From Methanohalophilus sp. RSK (lineage in GTDB: Archaea; Halobacteriota; Methanosarcinia; Methanosarcinales; Methanosarcinaceae), in assembly GCF_003722075.1 (NCBI RefSeq), contig NZ_RDSK01000013.1, forward strand, positions 124,001 through 188,000: a DNA stretch of 64,000 bases, given 5' to 3'. Of the stretch, positions 18,045 through 26,712 are shown piece by piece (positions within the stretch are counted from its first letter, which is position 1; the number at the start of each line of letters is the position of its first letter). The notes under the pieces are model-generated. The model worked only from the letters and a program-made list of their open reading frames with translations. It made no database searches and was not told the DNA's origin. The translations under genes were made by a program, and so were the position numbers.

Positions 18045-19580
18045 ATGAAAATTGCAATCATAGACGGTTATGTTGACGAACCCGCATGTTTCGGAGTTCC
18101 TCCTTATATTTCTCCCTACATACGCTATATAGCGGGAGCCCTGGTTGAGCGTGGTATCGGTCAGGACGATATATCCTATTTTACAATAGACGGTATCAGG
18201 AACAGTAAACGGGAAGACCTTGCCCTGCTTGGTCGGGCTGATCTTGTGGTTATCTTATCGGGAATGACCGTCCCCGGTAAGTACCTGCGCTCCTCACCCA
18301 TCACCCTGAAGGAAATCGAATACTTGTGCAGGGCTGCTTCGGGTGTGAAGGTGATCGGTGGCCCTATACGCCTGGGCTACAGCAGTGAAGGGGGCATGGC
18401 AGCGTCAACCCTTGAAATGGCTGATGAAAATGTATTTGTTGCAAGACAGGACATCGAGGCATTTGTACATGATATAATTGGCCCCGGCCCTTGCATCGAG
18501 GACCCTGATAATGTTGAACACCGGATGCGTACGGTTGGGGAGATTGGCAGATGGGCCTGCAAGGGTGTCTTTATAATCAGGAGGCATCCGGATTTCCCGA
18601 ATATAATGTGTGAGATGGAAACCTATCGCGGATGTGGCAGGGTTACTCACTGTTCTTTTTGTACTGAATTTTTTTATGGCCCATCAACCTACCGTCCCGT
18701 GGAGGAGGTCGTTGCTGAAGCCGCCAGTCTTTACAGGGAAGGTGCCCTGTATTTCCGCCTGGGTCGCCAGCCTGATCTTTTCACCTATCATGCAGTGGAT
18801 TGCGGGGATCCTCTCCCGAGGCCAGATCCGCAGGCGCTTGAATCCCTGTACTCGGGAATCCGGAAAGTGGCTCCGGGGCTGGAGGTACTGCATATGGACA
18901 ATGCCAATCCGGCCACTATAGCCACCTATCCGGATGAATGTAGTAAAATAATGAAGACCATTTTGAAATATCATACACCCGGGGATGTAGCAGCCATGGG
19001 TATGGAAAGTGCCGATCCCGCTGTAATCAGGGCCAACAATCTCAAAGCAATGCCAGATGATGTATTTGAAGCTGTAAAATTGATGAATGATATTGGAAGC
19101 ATAAGAGGCTCCAATGGTCTTTCACATCTGCTTCCCGGACTTAATTTTGTCCACGGTCTTGCAGGAGAAACAAAGAAAACCTTCGGATTGAATTACGATT
19201 TTTTGAAGAATATCCTGGATAATGATCTGTTGGTGCGCAGGATAAACATTCGTCAGGTTATGCCTTTTAGTGGTACTCCCGCAGCAGAACAGGAGTTACC
19301 CGTGACAAAAAACCGGAAAATGTTTTTGAGATACAAGGAAAAGGTCCGCAAGGATATTGATTTACCTATGCTGAAGAGGGTCGTGCCCGAGGGAACTGTA
19401 CTTAAGGATGTGCTTTGTGAAGTATGGGGGGAGGGTTCGGTGGGTACCTTTGGCAGGCAGATGGGTTCCTATCCGATACTTGTAGGTATCTCAGAAAAAC
19501 TTCCCCTGGGTGAATTTGTTGATGTGAGGGTAACAGGTCACGGTTTCAGGTCCATTTCAGCAACAGTGGTTCGTGAATGA
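18045..19580 (+). CDS. Radical SAM protein with C-terminal TRAM-like domain
   Basis: A 511-residue radical SAM enzyme of unknown substrate. The N-terminal 160 residues have the look of a B12-binding-like Rossmann domain (V-V-I-L-S-G-M-T-V-P-G-K, K-V-I-G-G-P-I-R). The cluster motif around residues 195-207 is E-T-Y-R-G-C-G-R-V-T-H-C-S-F-C, so the three cysteines are spaced C-x5-C-x2-C rather than the usual C-x3-C-x2-C. The catalytic barrel follows (G-M-E-S-A-D-P-A-V). The last 65 residues (G-T-V-L-K-D-V-L-C-E-V-W ... V-D-V-R-V-T-G-H-G) resemble an OB/TRAM fold as in methylthiotransferases, suggesting an RNA or macromolecular substrate. This protein type is mostly known from methanogens. Confidence 0.8.
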   Translation: MKIAIIDGYVDEPACFGVPPYISPYIRYIAGALVERGIGQDDISYFTIDGIRNSKREDLALLGRADLVVILSGMTVPGKYLRSSPITLKEIEYLCRAASGVKVIGGPIRLGYSSEGGMAASTLEMADENVFVARQDIEAFVHDIIGPGPCIEDPDNVEHRMRTVGEIGRWACKGVFIIRRHPDFPNIMCEMETYRGCGRVTHCSFCTEFFYGPSTYRPVEEVVAEAASLYREGALYFRLGRQPDLFTYHAVDCGDPLPRPDPQALESLYSGIRKVAPGLEVLHMDNANPATIATYPDECSKIMKTILKYHTPGDVAAMGMESADPAVIRANNLKAMPDDVFEAVKLMNDIGSIRGSNGLSHLLPGLNFVHGLAGETKKTFGLNYDFLKNILDNDLLVRRINIRQVMPFSGTPAAEQELPVTKNRKMFLRYKEKVRKDIDLPMLKRVVPEGTVLKDVLCEVWGEGSVGTFGRQMGSYPILVGISEKLPLGEFVDVRVTGHGFRSISATVVRE

Positions 19581-19614
19581 CAAGTTTTATCATTAATAAT
19601 AAATTAGTCGTAGC

Positions 19615-20145
19615 ATGAGAAAACTACTATTTATTTTAGCACTTACCGCAATTCTTCTCATAAGTGGCTGCTCGACTTCTGCTGAAGTTGCAGAGGAAGG
19701 AGACAATGTCACTGTGGATTATGTTGGTGAGTTTGAAAACGGTACGGTATTCGATACTTCCATAGAAGAAGTTGCTCTGGAAGCGGGTATACACAACCCT
19801 GCCAGAACATACGAACCCCTGGGTTTCACGCTGGGAGGCAAGGGTATGATCAAAGGTTTTGACAGTGCAGTGCAGGGAATGGCTGTCGGGGAACAAAAGA
19901 CAGTGGAGCTTCCACCTGAACAGGCATATGGTCCCTACAAAGAAGAACTTGTCAGGGCAGTACCCCTTGATGATTTACCCAATAAAACGACACCATACCA
20001 AATAGGCGACCGGCTTTCAACCGCTTATGGTCAGCAGGTAGTTATTGTCGATGTTAATGACACCGCAGCAATGATTGATTTCAATCATCCTATGGCCGGT
20101 GAAACACTAAGATTTAATATTACGCTGGTTTCCATAGAAGAATAA
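19615..20145 (+). CDS. FKBP-type peptidyl-prolyl isomerase, lipoprotein
   Basis: A 176-residue FKBP-type prolyl isomerase carried on the outside of the membrane. A signal peptide with lipobox L-I-S-G-C (Cys19) is followed by a Ser/Glu linker and the FKBP core: D-Y-V-G-E-F-E-N-G-T-V-F-D-T-S, then G-M-I-K-G-F-D-S-A-V-Q-G-M-A-V-G-E and E-Q-A-Y-G-P-Y. The insert-in-flap domain typical of archaeal long FKBPs follows, and the last strand reads F-N-I-T-L-V-S-I. It should fold exported proteins. It starts 34 bp after the radical SAM gene and may share its transcript. Confidence 0.9.
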   Translation: MRKLLFILALTAILLISGCSTSAEVAEEGDNVTVDYVGEFENGTVFDTSIEEVALEAGIHNPARTYEPLGFTLGGKGMIKGFDSAVQGMAVGEQKTVELPPEQAYGPYKEELVRAVPLDDLPNKTTPYQIGDRLSTAYGQQVVIVDVNDTAAMIDFNHPMAGETLRFNITLVSIEE

Positions 20146-20201
20146 AAGTAATATTAAATGATTGAATATCCGCTCAGGATACTCAATCTCTCTTTTTCAA
20201 A

Positions 20202-21362
20202 TTAACCATAATCAGGGTTTAATATATTTTCCTGTATTATGGACCCACTTTTTATTGTCAGGTCCGGCCAGACCTTTACATTGGAATGGACCGTCGAATT
20301 ATTCCCGATATTTACCCTTGGTCCGATTACGGTCCCGTTTTCCAGGCTGCAGTTTTGGCCAATCACGGTATTGTTATCAATCACAGTACCCGAAGTGTTA
20401 CAATTATTTCCTATGGTCACATCATTGAATATGTAGGATGAAAGGACCCTGCAGCCGTCCTTGATGACACAGTTAGAACCAATCGTCGTATATGGGCCGA
20501 TCAGGACATTGTCACCTATTGTTGTGTTCTCACCGAGCACCACTGGCCCCACAACTGCGGTGTTGGAACCGATTACCACATTGTTTCCGATTTTGAGGGG
20601 TCCGTTTATACGGGAATCCTTTGTGTTGAAGTGACCTTCAATAGTTGTTCCCGGCATAGATTCAAGCATCCAGCGCTGTGCCTGGCGATAGGCTGCCGGA
20701 TTGCCCACATCGGTCCAGTGCCCTCGCACAAGCAAACCATTGATCCTTCTGTCTTCTGCCATCAGTGCTGGGAATAGGTCCTTGGCAAAATCGTAGGGCT
20801 GGTTTTCCGGTATCCACTTGAAGATTTCCGGATCACACATGTATATACCCGTGCTTGCAAGATTGCTGAATATTTCTCCCGGCCCGGGTTTTTCAAGGAA
20901 TCGATTTATCCGGTTGTTCACATCCATATCCGCGATACCGAATTCCCGTGGATCATCTATGGATAGCAGACCAATAGTAATGATTGCGTCATTGTGCTCA
21001 TGGAACCTGTATATAGTACGGAGTTCAAGATCCATGACGTGGTCGCCCCCCACTACCAGGAATGGTTCATCGCAGAGATACTTCTCGGCGTTCTTCACAC
21101 CTCCTGCAGTACCCAGTTTTTTCTCCTCGTACACATATTCCACATGGACACCGAACATGCTACCGTCACCCAGTTCCTCCCGGATCTTATCACCCATGAA
21201 GCCCAGGGTGACAATTATCTCAGTGAATCCTTCTTTTGCAAGATGTTCCACAAGATGTACCACTGACGCCTTGTTGATGATTGGAATATTTGGTTTTGGT
21301 CTGTCAAAAGTTAAAGGCCTAAGTCGGGTCCCCTTTCCTCCACACATAATACAGGCTTTCAT
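20202..21362 (-). CDS. Sugar-1-phosphate nucleotidyltransferase with left-handed beta-helix
   Basis: A 386-residue NDP-sugar pyrophosphorylase making activated sugars for glycosylation or surface polymers. The N-terminal catalytic domain starts with G-G-K-G-T-R-L-R-P-L-T (nucleotide/phosphate binding), then P-K-P-N-I-P-I, the L-G-T-A-G-G motif and V-V-G-G-D-H-V-M-D. From about residue 245 a long series of hexapeptide turns (I-G-N-N-V-V, I-G-S-N-T-A, I-G-D-N-V-L) forms a left-handed beta-helix. Closest in pattern to archaeal glucose-1-phosphate thymidylyl- or mannose-1-phosphate guanylyltransferases. The exact sugar and nucleotide cannot be read off. Confidence 0.85.
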   Translation of the reverse strand: MKACIMCGGKGTRLRPLTFDRPKPNIPIINKASVVHLVEHLAKEGFTEIIVTLGFMGDKIREELGDGSMFGVHVEYVYEEKKLGTAGGVKNAEKYLCDEPFLVVGGDHVMDLELRTIYRFHEHNDAIITIGLLSIDDPREFGIADMDVNNRINRFLEKPGPGEIFSNLASTGIYMCDPEIFKWIPENQPYDFAKDLFPALMAEDRRINGLLVRGHWTDVGNPAAYRQAQRWMLESMPGTTIEGHFNTKDSRINGPLKIGNNVVIGSNTAVVGPVVLGENTTIGDNVLIGPYTTIGSNCVIKDGCRVLSSYIFNDVTIGNNCNTSGTVIDNNTVIGQNCSLENGTVIGPRVNIGNNSTVHSNVKVWPDLTIKSGSIIQENILNPDYG

Positions 21363-21403
21363 GTATAGGAATGATATTTTTTATGACTTAAAATTGTACC
21401 GAT

Positions 21404-21787
21404 TTACATTTTCTTGATATCGTTTTCATTTTCCACTATGATCTCCGGTTCTCCCTTATATTCATCCACTTCTCCCTTTATCCTTAATTTATCCCCGACA
21501 GTTATCCGTGAATCTATATTCATTGCACCGTTATCTTCCGGTATAAATACAGTCAACAAATCGGAATTATAATCTATCTGAAGAATCAGGTGATTTCCAT
21601 TAAATGTGGTTTCTTTACTGTAGAGGGTTCCTTCGATTGTCACAGTTTTCCCTACTTCTGTAGAATCTGTTAAGGGCTGCTCACCTGTTTTGTTAAAAGA
21701 GTTGGGAAAATAGGTGATATATGCTACAGCCAGCGATAATATCGCCATTGTCAGCAAAATTGCAATTACCTTTTCTTCTTTCTCCAT
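21404..21787 (-). CDS. Membrane-anchored OB-fold protein
   Basis: A 127-residue protein with one N-terminal membrane segment (about residues 7-25) and an extracytoplasmic domain that looks like an OB-fold: V-G-K-T-V-T-I-E-G-T-L-Y, then L-I-L-Q-I-D-Y, L-T-V-F-I-P-E and V-G-D-K-L-R-I-K-G-E-V-D-E-Y-K-G-E-P-E-I. This pattern is shared by secreted nucleic-acid-binding-like domains common in Methanosarcinales. No catalytic residues can be named. It sits between the nucleotidyltransferase and the insertion element; the promoter lies in the gap at 21788-21840. Confidence 0.7.
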   Translation of the reverse strand: MEKEEKVIAILLTMAILSLAVAYITYFPNSFNKTGEQPLTDSTEVGKTVTIEGTLYSKETTFNGNHLILQIDYNSDLLTVFIPEDNGAMNIDSRITVGDKLRIKGEVDEYKGEPEIIVENENDIKKM

Positions 21788-21969
21788 ACTAATCCCAGTT
21801 TATTTAACTATGTTCGACCAATGTGTGTAATCTAGAAATATTTTTGTATCGGTAATTAGTCTTTTATAAACAGAGCGTAAACCCCCCACGTCTTTAGCAT
21901 CGCATTAAATCGGAGATTTTATGGGAGTTTCATTTCTTTAAAATGAAACATAGGGGATGTAAGCGTCCA

Positions 21970-22061
21970 TTATCCCTGATTCCTTATGTATTCTAATGCC
22001 GCTTCCGTGCTAATATTTCCAATGGTACTACAAAAAGTATCCATCATTCTAGGGCACACCT
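21970..22061 (-). pseudogene. tnpA: tnpA (Y1 transposase) C-terminal remnant
   Basis: On the minus strand about 26 codons can be read ending in a TAA at 21970-21972: M-M-D-T-F-C-S-T-I-G-N-I-S-T-E-A-A-L-E-Y-I-R-N-Q-G. The pattern (W/R-x-x-x-F-V-x-T-x-G-N-V-S-x-E-x-x-x-x-Y-I-x-x-Q) is the usual C-terminal end of IS200/IS605 TnpA. The upstream part with the HUH motif and catalytic Tyr is gone; the tnpB promoter region follows at once. The element is therefore not able to move on its own. Confidence 0.6.
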
Positions 22062-22106
22062 CATTAACTTAAACTATAAATACAGTTAACTTTAATATAT
22101 ATTTGA

Positions 22107-23228
22107 ATGTTAAGTGCTTACAAATATAGAATGTATCCTACAAAAGAGCAGGAAGAGAAGTTCTTTCAACACTTCGGTGCATGTAGATTCATCTATAATT
22201 GGGCTTTAGAACAGAAAATCAAATCCTATGAACAGGATGGAAAATCAATCTCAAGGTTTGACCTGAACAAAGGGATTACAATATTAAAGAGAGACGGAGA
22301 GCACGAATGGCTCAAAGACGTTAATTCTCAGTCATTGCAGGGTGCTACTCTCAATCTCGATAATGCCTTTACACGATTTTTCAGAGAGAATAGGAGTTTT
22401 CCTAAGTTTAAATCAAAGAAAAACCCAGTACAGGCTTACAGTGTTCCTCAGAATTACAAGGTTGATTTTGAGAATAATAAGATATACATTCCGAAAATAG
22501 GTAGCGTCAAAACTATTTTGCACCGTCACTATGGAGATGGAGACCTGAAAACCGCTACAGTATCACGCACATCTACCGGAAAATACTACATTAGTATTCT
22601 TGTAGATGATAGTCGGAAAATCCCAGAAAAAGCGGAGATTTCTGAAAATAATACCGTAGGAGTAGATGTAGGCATTAAGGACTTTGCCATCACGTCAAAT
22701 GGTAACAAAATCGATAATCCAAGACACCTTAAAAACTCAATGAAGCGTCTTAAAGTTCTATCAAAACGCCTCTCTCGAAAACAGAAAGGATCAAAAAATA
22801 GAAAAAAAGCACGTCAAAAAATAGCCAAAATATACGAAAAAATAAGCAACCAAAGACACGATTTCCAGCATAAGGTTTCGACAAAGCTCATTAGTGAGAA
22901 CCAAGCAGTAGCATTAGAAACTCTTAATGTGTCCGGTATGCTCAAAAACCACAATCTTGCCCAACATATAGCCGATGCATCGTGGTCTTCCTTTGTAACA
23001 AAACTCGAATACAAAGCAGAATGGTACGGATAAACAATTCTCCGTATCGGACAGTTCGAGCCATCTACTAAAATATGCAATGTCTGTGGGTATCATAACA
23101 AAAACATTACACTTGCAGACCGTAAATGGCAATGTCCTTATTGTGGTGCATCCCATGACAGAGATGTCAATGCTGCAATCAACATTAAGAAGTTTGCCTT
23201 AAATAAACAGAATTTGATAGATATTTGA
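22107..23228 (+). pseudogene. tnpB: tnpB (RNA-guided nuclease, IS605 family) with in-frame stop
   Basis: TnpB is an RNA-guided DNA endonuclease, ancestor of Cas12. The frame from 22107 reads a typical TnpB start ([11 protein letters not shown]) with the RuvC-I Asp in [10 protein letters not shown] and RuvC-II Glu in V-A-L-E-T-L-N-V. At 23031-23033 a TAA interrupts W-Y-G. The same frame continues with the missing part: I-G-Q-F-E-P-S-T-K, C-N-V-C ... C-P-Y-C zinc ribbon and the RuvC-III motif D-R-D-V-N-A-A, ending at 23228. A single base change (AAA to TAA) explains this. The codon is TAA, so pyrrolysine read-through (TAG) does not apply. Confidence 0.88.
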
Positions 23229-23325
23229 AGCACCGTAGGGACTACGGGGAGAGCCTGTGGACTTGTGAACATAAGTTCAAAGAATGAAGCAGGAAGCACC
23301 TGAGTCTTTAGCTCAGGTGTAGTTC
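23229..23325 (+). ncRNA. Candidate TnpB-associated guide RNA scaffold (omega RNA / right end)
   Basis: Downstream of the tnpB frame, two stems can be drawn: CCGTAG / CTACGG (23233-23247, 3-nt loop) and CACCTGAG / CTCAGGTG (23297-23319, 7-nt loop). In IS605 elements the guide RNA overlaps the tnpB 3' end and right end, with the guide taken from the flanking DNA. Here the flank would be the 5' region of the photolyase gene. Expression is not shown. Confidence 0.5.
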
Positions 23326-23352
23326 ACGTGATAGGAGATAAAATTCCCTCTG

Positions 23353-24132
23353 ATGGCAAATACTGGAAGGATTCACTGGCTCAATGAGGGGCCTATTGGA
23401 AGGGGAACATACGTACTCTACTGGATGCAATCTTCCCAGCGTGTGGAGTATAATCATGCACTGGAATTTGCTATACAGCAGGCAAATGAAATGGATTTGC
23501 CTTTGTTGGTTCTATTCTGCCTGACAGAATATCCTGAAGTTAACCTGCGGCATTATACATTCATGTTTGAAGGTCTGGTCCAAACAAAAGAATCCCTGGA
23601 AAAACTGGGAATACAATTTGTAATGTTGAAGGGAAATCCAGTTGATGTTGTCCATGAGTTTGCCCGGGATGCAAGCCTGTTGATTACCGATCAGGATTAC
23701 CAGAAATTACAACGCCGCTGGCGTGTGAATCTTGCCGCATTGATTTCCTGTCCTTTTGCGCAGGTGGAAAGTAATGTTATAGTGCCGGTGGAAACTGTTT
23801 CCGATAAGGAGGAATGGTCGGCAGCCACCCTGCGTAAGAAAATCCATAAACATCTTGATGAATTCATGCACTCCTTTGAATTATCCACTCTGGCCAATTC
23901 ATCCCTCTCAATTGATGTGGACTCTCTGGATCCGAATGATTTTGAACAGATCTTGAAAAGTATGGATATTGACATGAATGTAAAGCCCTCTCCGGCATAT
24001 AAAGGGGGAATTCATCAGGCCAGAAAAAAACTGTCCGATTTTATATCAGGCAGACTGGGAGATTATGCTGAAAAACGTAATGACCCAAACCTTGATTTCC
24101 TTTCTCGAGATATTGAATCTTCAATAAAATGA
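23353..24132 (+). pseudogene. phr: Class II CPD photolyase, C-terminally truncated
   Basis: The 259 residues match the N-terminal alpha/beta domain and linker of class II cyclobutane-dimer photolyases: V-L-Y-W-M-Q-S-S-Q-R, N-H-A-L-E-F-A-I, T-D-Q-D-Y, R-R-W-R and E-S-N-V-I-V-P-V. Class II enzymes have about 450-470 residues. The frame follows the family up to Y-A-E-K-R-N-D-P-N-L-D and then ends after twelve unrelated residues, just before the expected S-N-L-S-P-Y-L-H-F-G-Q. The whole FAD-binding domain is missing and no continuation is seen in another frame before the tRNA at 24231. It should not repair DNA. An IS remnant occupies its promoter. Confidence 0.8.
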
Positions 24133-24230
24133 TAGTATCGGTTACAAAGTAAATGAAATTACATCTGGAAAAATAAGTTTGGTAAGGTTCAACCTATAGC
24201 ACTAAGCCAGAAAAGATATCAAAATTATGG

Positions 24231-24304
24231 TGGACCGGTCGGGATTCGAACCCGAGGCCTCTACCATGCCAAGGTAGCGATCTTCCGAGCTGATCTACCG
24301 GCCC
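24231..24304 (-). tRNA. tRNA-Ala (GGC)
   Basis: Complete cloverleaf on the minus strand. The acceptor stem GGGCCGG pairs with CCGGTCC and includes the G3-U70 pair that defines alanine. The anticodon stem CTACC/GGTAG holds loop TTGGCAT, anticodon GGC; the T-arm is CTCGG GTTCGAA-type. The CCA end is encoded (24228-24230 on the plus strand as TGG). Confidence 0.95.
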
Positions 24305-24470
24305 ATATTTGCAATTCACAGTTGCAATCATTATTAATAAACCTATCGCCAATTTTGCTTTGCATCACTATTATTTTCTTACCTTGAATACCGGTTTTGG
24401 ATTTTTATGGGAAACACTTAAAGCAGCAAACATCACATCTTTTTATAATCATTATGGAGGAGTGGAAAAG

Positions 24471-24905
24471 ATGCCAGAATTAGCAGTAGTATACTTGAGT
24501 ACTCAGGGGAATACCAAAAAGATGGCTGAGGCCATAGCTGAAGGTGCCAGGACAAGGCACGTTGAAGTAAAGGTGGACAGTTTTTTCGAATGGGATCCTG
24601 CAGAAGCCGCTTCTGCCGATGCGATTGCTGTGGGCTCATCCACATTTGACTATGCCATGCATCCGCCAATTTCTAAATTTATTGATAAAATGGTGCAATT
24701 TGGGGTAGAGGGAAAAACCGGTGCTGCTTTTGGTTCTTATGGCTGGAGTGGGGAAGCCCCTGTCCAGATAGCAAACAAACTACGTAAAGCAGGAATGGAA
24801 GTTATAGACCCAGTACTGAGAATCCAGTATGCTCCAAATGAAAAGGATCTTCTGGAATGCAACAGGCTTGGCAAAGACCTGGCCGAGAAATTGAAAAGAA
24901 AGTGA
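24471..24905 (+). CDS. Flavodoxin-like FMN protein
   Basis: A 144-residue flavodoxin. The ATG at 24471 is chosen because GGAGGAG is just upstream; a longer in-frame start at 24309 would begin inside the tRNA-proximal region. The FMN phosphate loop is S-T-Q-G-N-T-K-K-M (residues 9-17), followed by G-S-S-T-F-D-Y-A and G-S-Y-G-W-S-G-E-A-P, the pattern seen in the flavodoxin domain of F420H2 oxidase (FprA) and in short methanogen flavodoxins. It probably serves as an electron carrier. Monocistronic, with T-rich DNA upstream. Confidence 0.88.
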   Translation: MPELAVVYLSTQGNTKKMAEAIAEGARTRHVEVKVDSFFEWDPAEAASADAIAVGSSTFDYAMHPPISKFIDKMVQFGVEGKTGAAFGSYGWSGEAPVQIANKLRKAGMEVIDPVLRIQYAPNEKDLLECNRLGKDLAEKLKRK

Positions 24906-25007
24906 TGTGATTGGCTAAAAAAGCAAAATCTTTATAATCCACCTATTGTATGAATTCATTTTCCGGATGCATTCCATTATTTCTATTTTTATAAAGGGAA
25001 ATAAAGA

Positions 25008-26325
25008 TCAATTTTCGCAAAGCTGGAGATTTGTGGGTATTGTGAAAGTAAAGGTGCTGTCTTTATTAATTTCACTTTCAACCCATATATCGCCATTATG
25101 TGCTTCTATGAGGTTTTGGGCAATAGTGAGTCCAAGTCCCAAACCATCATATTTGCGAGTTGTTGAACCATCAAGTTGTACAAAGGGTAGAAACAGTCTG
25201 CTCTTATCTTCCTGGGATATGCCGATACCTGTATCCTTTATGCTAATCTCAATATAATCATTTATTTTTCTTGCTGTTAGCGAAACAGAACCATTTTGGG
25301 GTGTGAAAGTAATGGCGTTTTCAGTAAGATTATATAATGTTTGTTTCAGCTTTTCCCTATCTCCATTTATGATTTCTAAATCCGGATCTACATCAAATGC
25401 CAATTTAATTTTCTTTGAGTCAGCACGAGGCCTTAAGGCCTCTTCAATGTCTTTTATAGCTTCTAATATATTGAATGGTCGGGCATGAATCTCTGTTTTT
25501 CGCAGGTCAATGTCTGCGATACTTAGAATGTCATTAAAAACCTTTAATAAATGGTCACCACTTTTAAGTACTATTTTGAGATATTTCAATTGATTTTCAG
25601 TTAAAGGTTCAGAATCACGATTGTCAATCAGTATACGGGAAAAGCCTATGATTGAATTTAAAGGTGTTCTGAGTTCATGACTTGCATTTCTTAAAAACTC
25701 AGTCTTTGCTTTATTGGCGTTTTCTGCAGCAATTTTGCCGTCTATTATTGCATTTTCTGCCTCTTTGTATTTGGTGATGTCCATAGCAGATCCCATAATT
25801 CCAAGAGGTTTATCGTCCTTATCCAGTACTAAATTTGCTGACAGTAGTGAAGGGAATTCTGTCCCATCTTTTTTGACACATTTTACTTCTCCCTCCCACA
25901 TTCCTTCTGAAATCAAAGTTTGTACGATTTCTCTTGTCCTTTTTTCCCTCTTGAAAAAATCAAAAATAGTTTTTCCAGAGACATCCCTTTTATCATCGTA
26001 TCCCCATAAATTAAGAAAAGCGTTATTTACATCAATAAATTTACATTTCATATCTATAAAACCTATCGGATTGATTGATTGATTTTTCGACAGCGTTTTC
26101 TTTTATTAAAATGTCTTTTTCCATTTTGCTGGAATTGATCAGTACTTTGAATGCTAAAATTGTAAACACAAATAGGTAAATCAGGACAGATGTAATGGTA
26201 GCTATGAACTCGTACAGGGATAAGTTCACATTGTAATATAAGATTGAAAATATAATTATGATTAGTACGGTGAATATCCCATACGTGAGGAATACAATTG
26301 ATCTTAATATATTTTTATTGTACAC
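25008..26325 (-). pseudogene. PAS-domain membrane histidine kinase, split by a frame break at (AATC)4
   Basis: Two minus-strand frames make one kinase. The first (26325-26041) has two membrane helices and a linker and stops after Y-R-Y-E-M. The second (through 25008) has the end of a PAS domain (W-G-Y-D-D ... D-I-T-K), the phospho-acceptor box S-H-E-L-R-T-P-L and a HATPase_c domain (N-A-I-T-F-T, D-T-G-I-G-I, G-L-G-L-G-L). The frames differ by one base. The break is in four AATC units (26069-26084). With three units the frame reads S-I-N-P-I-G-F-I-D-M-K and joins both parts into about 438 residues. It could be a phase-variable gene in the off state, a true pseudogene or a sequencing error. No response regulator is adjacent. 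Confidence 0.85.
26069..26084. repeat. Tetranucleotide repeat (GATT)4
   Basis: Four perfect GATT units on the plus strand (AATC on the coding strand) at the point where the kinase reading frame is lost. Removal of one unit, or addition of two, restores the frame. Confidence 0.9.
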
Positions 26326-26509
26326 AATTTAGGTTTAGGTTAGTTACTTAAAAAAGTATCTCCGGTGCACAGTTGGGCCGTTTCCCTGTTCATATCGGGA
26401 TTTTTGGTTTGTTCATTAAATCTGGTTTATTATGAAGCTAATTAGCCGAAACATTAAAGTACAAGGGTGTGTATTTGAGTGGTTGCGCGATGACAAATCG
26501 TGTACCAAT

Positions 26510-26583
26510 GGGCCCGTAGCTTAGCCAGGTTGAGCGCACGGCTGATAACCGTGAGGTCCTGCGTTCGAATCGCAGCGGGCCCA
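26510..26583 (+). tRNA. tRNA-Ile (GAT)
   Basis: Acceptor stem GGGCCCG/CGGGCCC, D-arm with AGCTTAGCCAGGTTGAGC, anticodon stem ACGG/CCGT with loop CTGATAA (anticodon GAT), T-arm CTGCG-TTCGAAT-CGCAG and discriminator A. The CCA end is encoded at 26584-26586. Confidence 0.95.
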
Positions 26584-26712
26584 CCATCATATCTGTTTTT
26601 GTACATTTTTGTCTTCTGCTGAATCTATTGTGGGGTGTCCATACTTCCATAACTTTATATATTGAAGGGATAATATAAATATTAAGTACATATATGAATA
26701 TTATATACTCTG

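Larger units (their letters stand above)
21860..23325 (+). mobile_element. Decayed IS200/IS605-type insertion element
   Basis: Approximate limits. The element contains a C-terminal tnpA remnant on the minus strand, a divergent tnpB with a nonsense codon, and a structured right end. Near the left end is a hairpin, GTTTCATTT / AAATGAAAC, around 21927-21950. The right end has two stems (23233-23247 and 23297-23319). The photolyase ATG lies about 30 bp beyond the right end, so the element sits in that gene's promoter. Exact ends and target site cannot be set without a comparison to an empty site. Confidence 0.75.

Noticed and set aside
23031-23033. Read-through of the tnpB stop as pyrrolysine
   Set aside because: Pyrrolysine is encoded by TAG; this codon is TAA.
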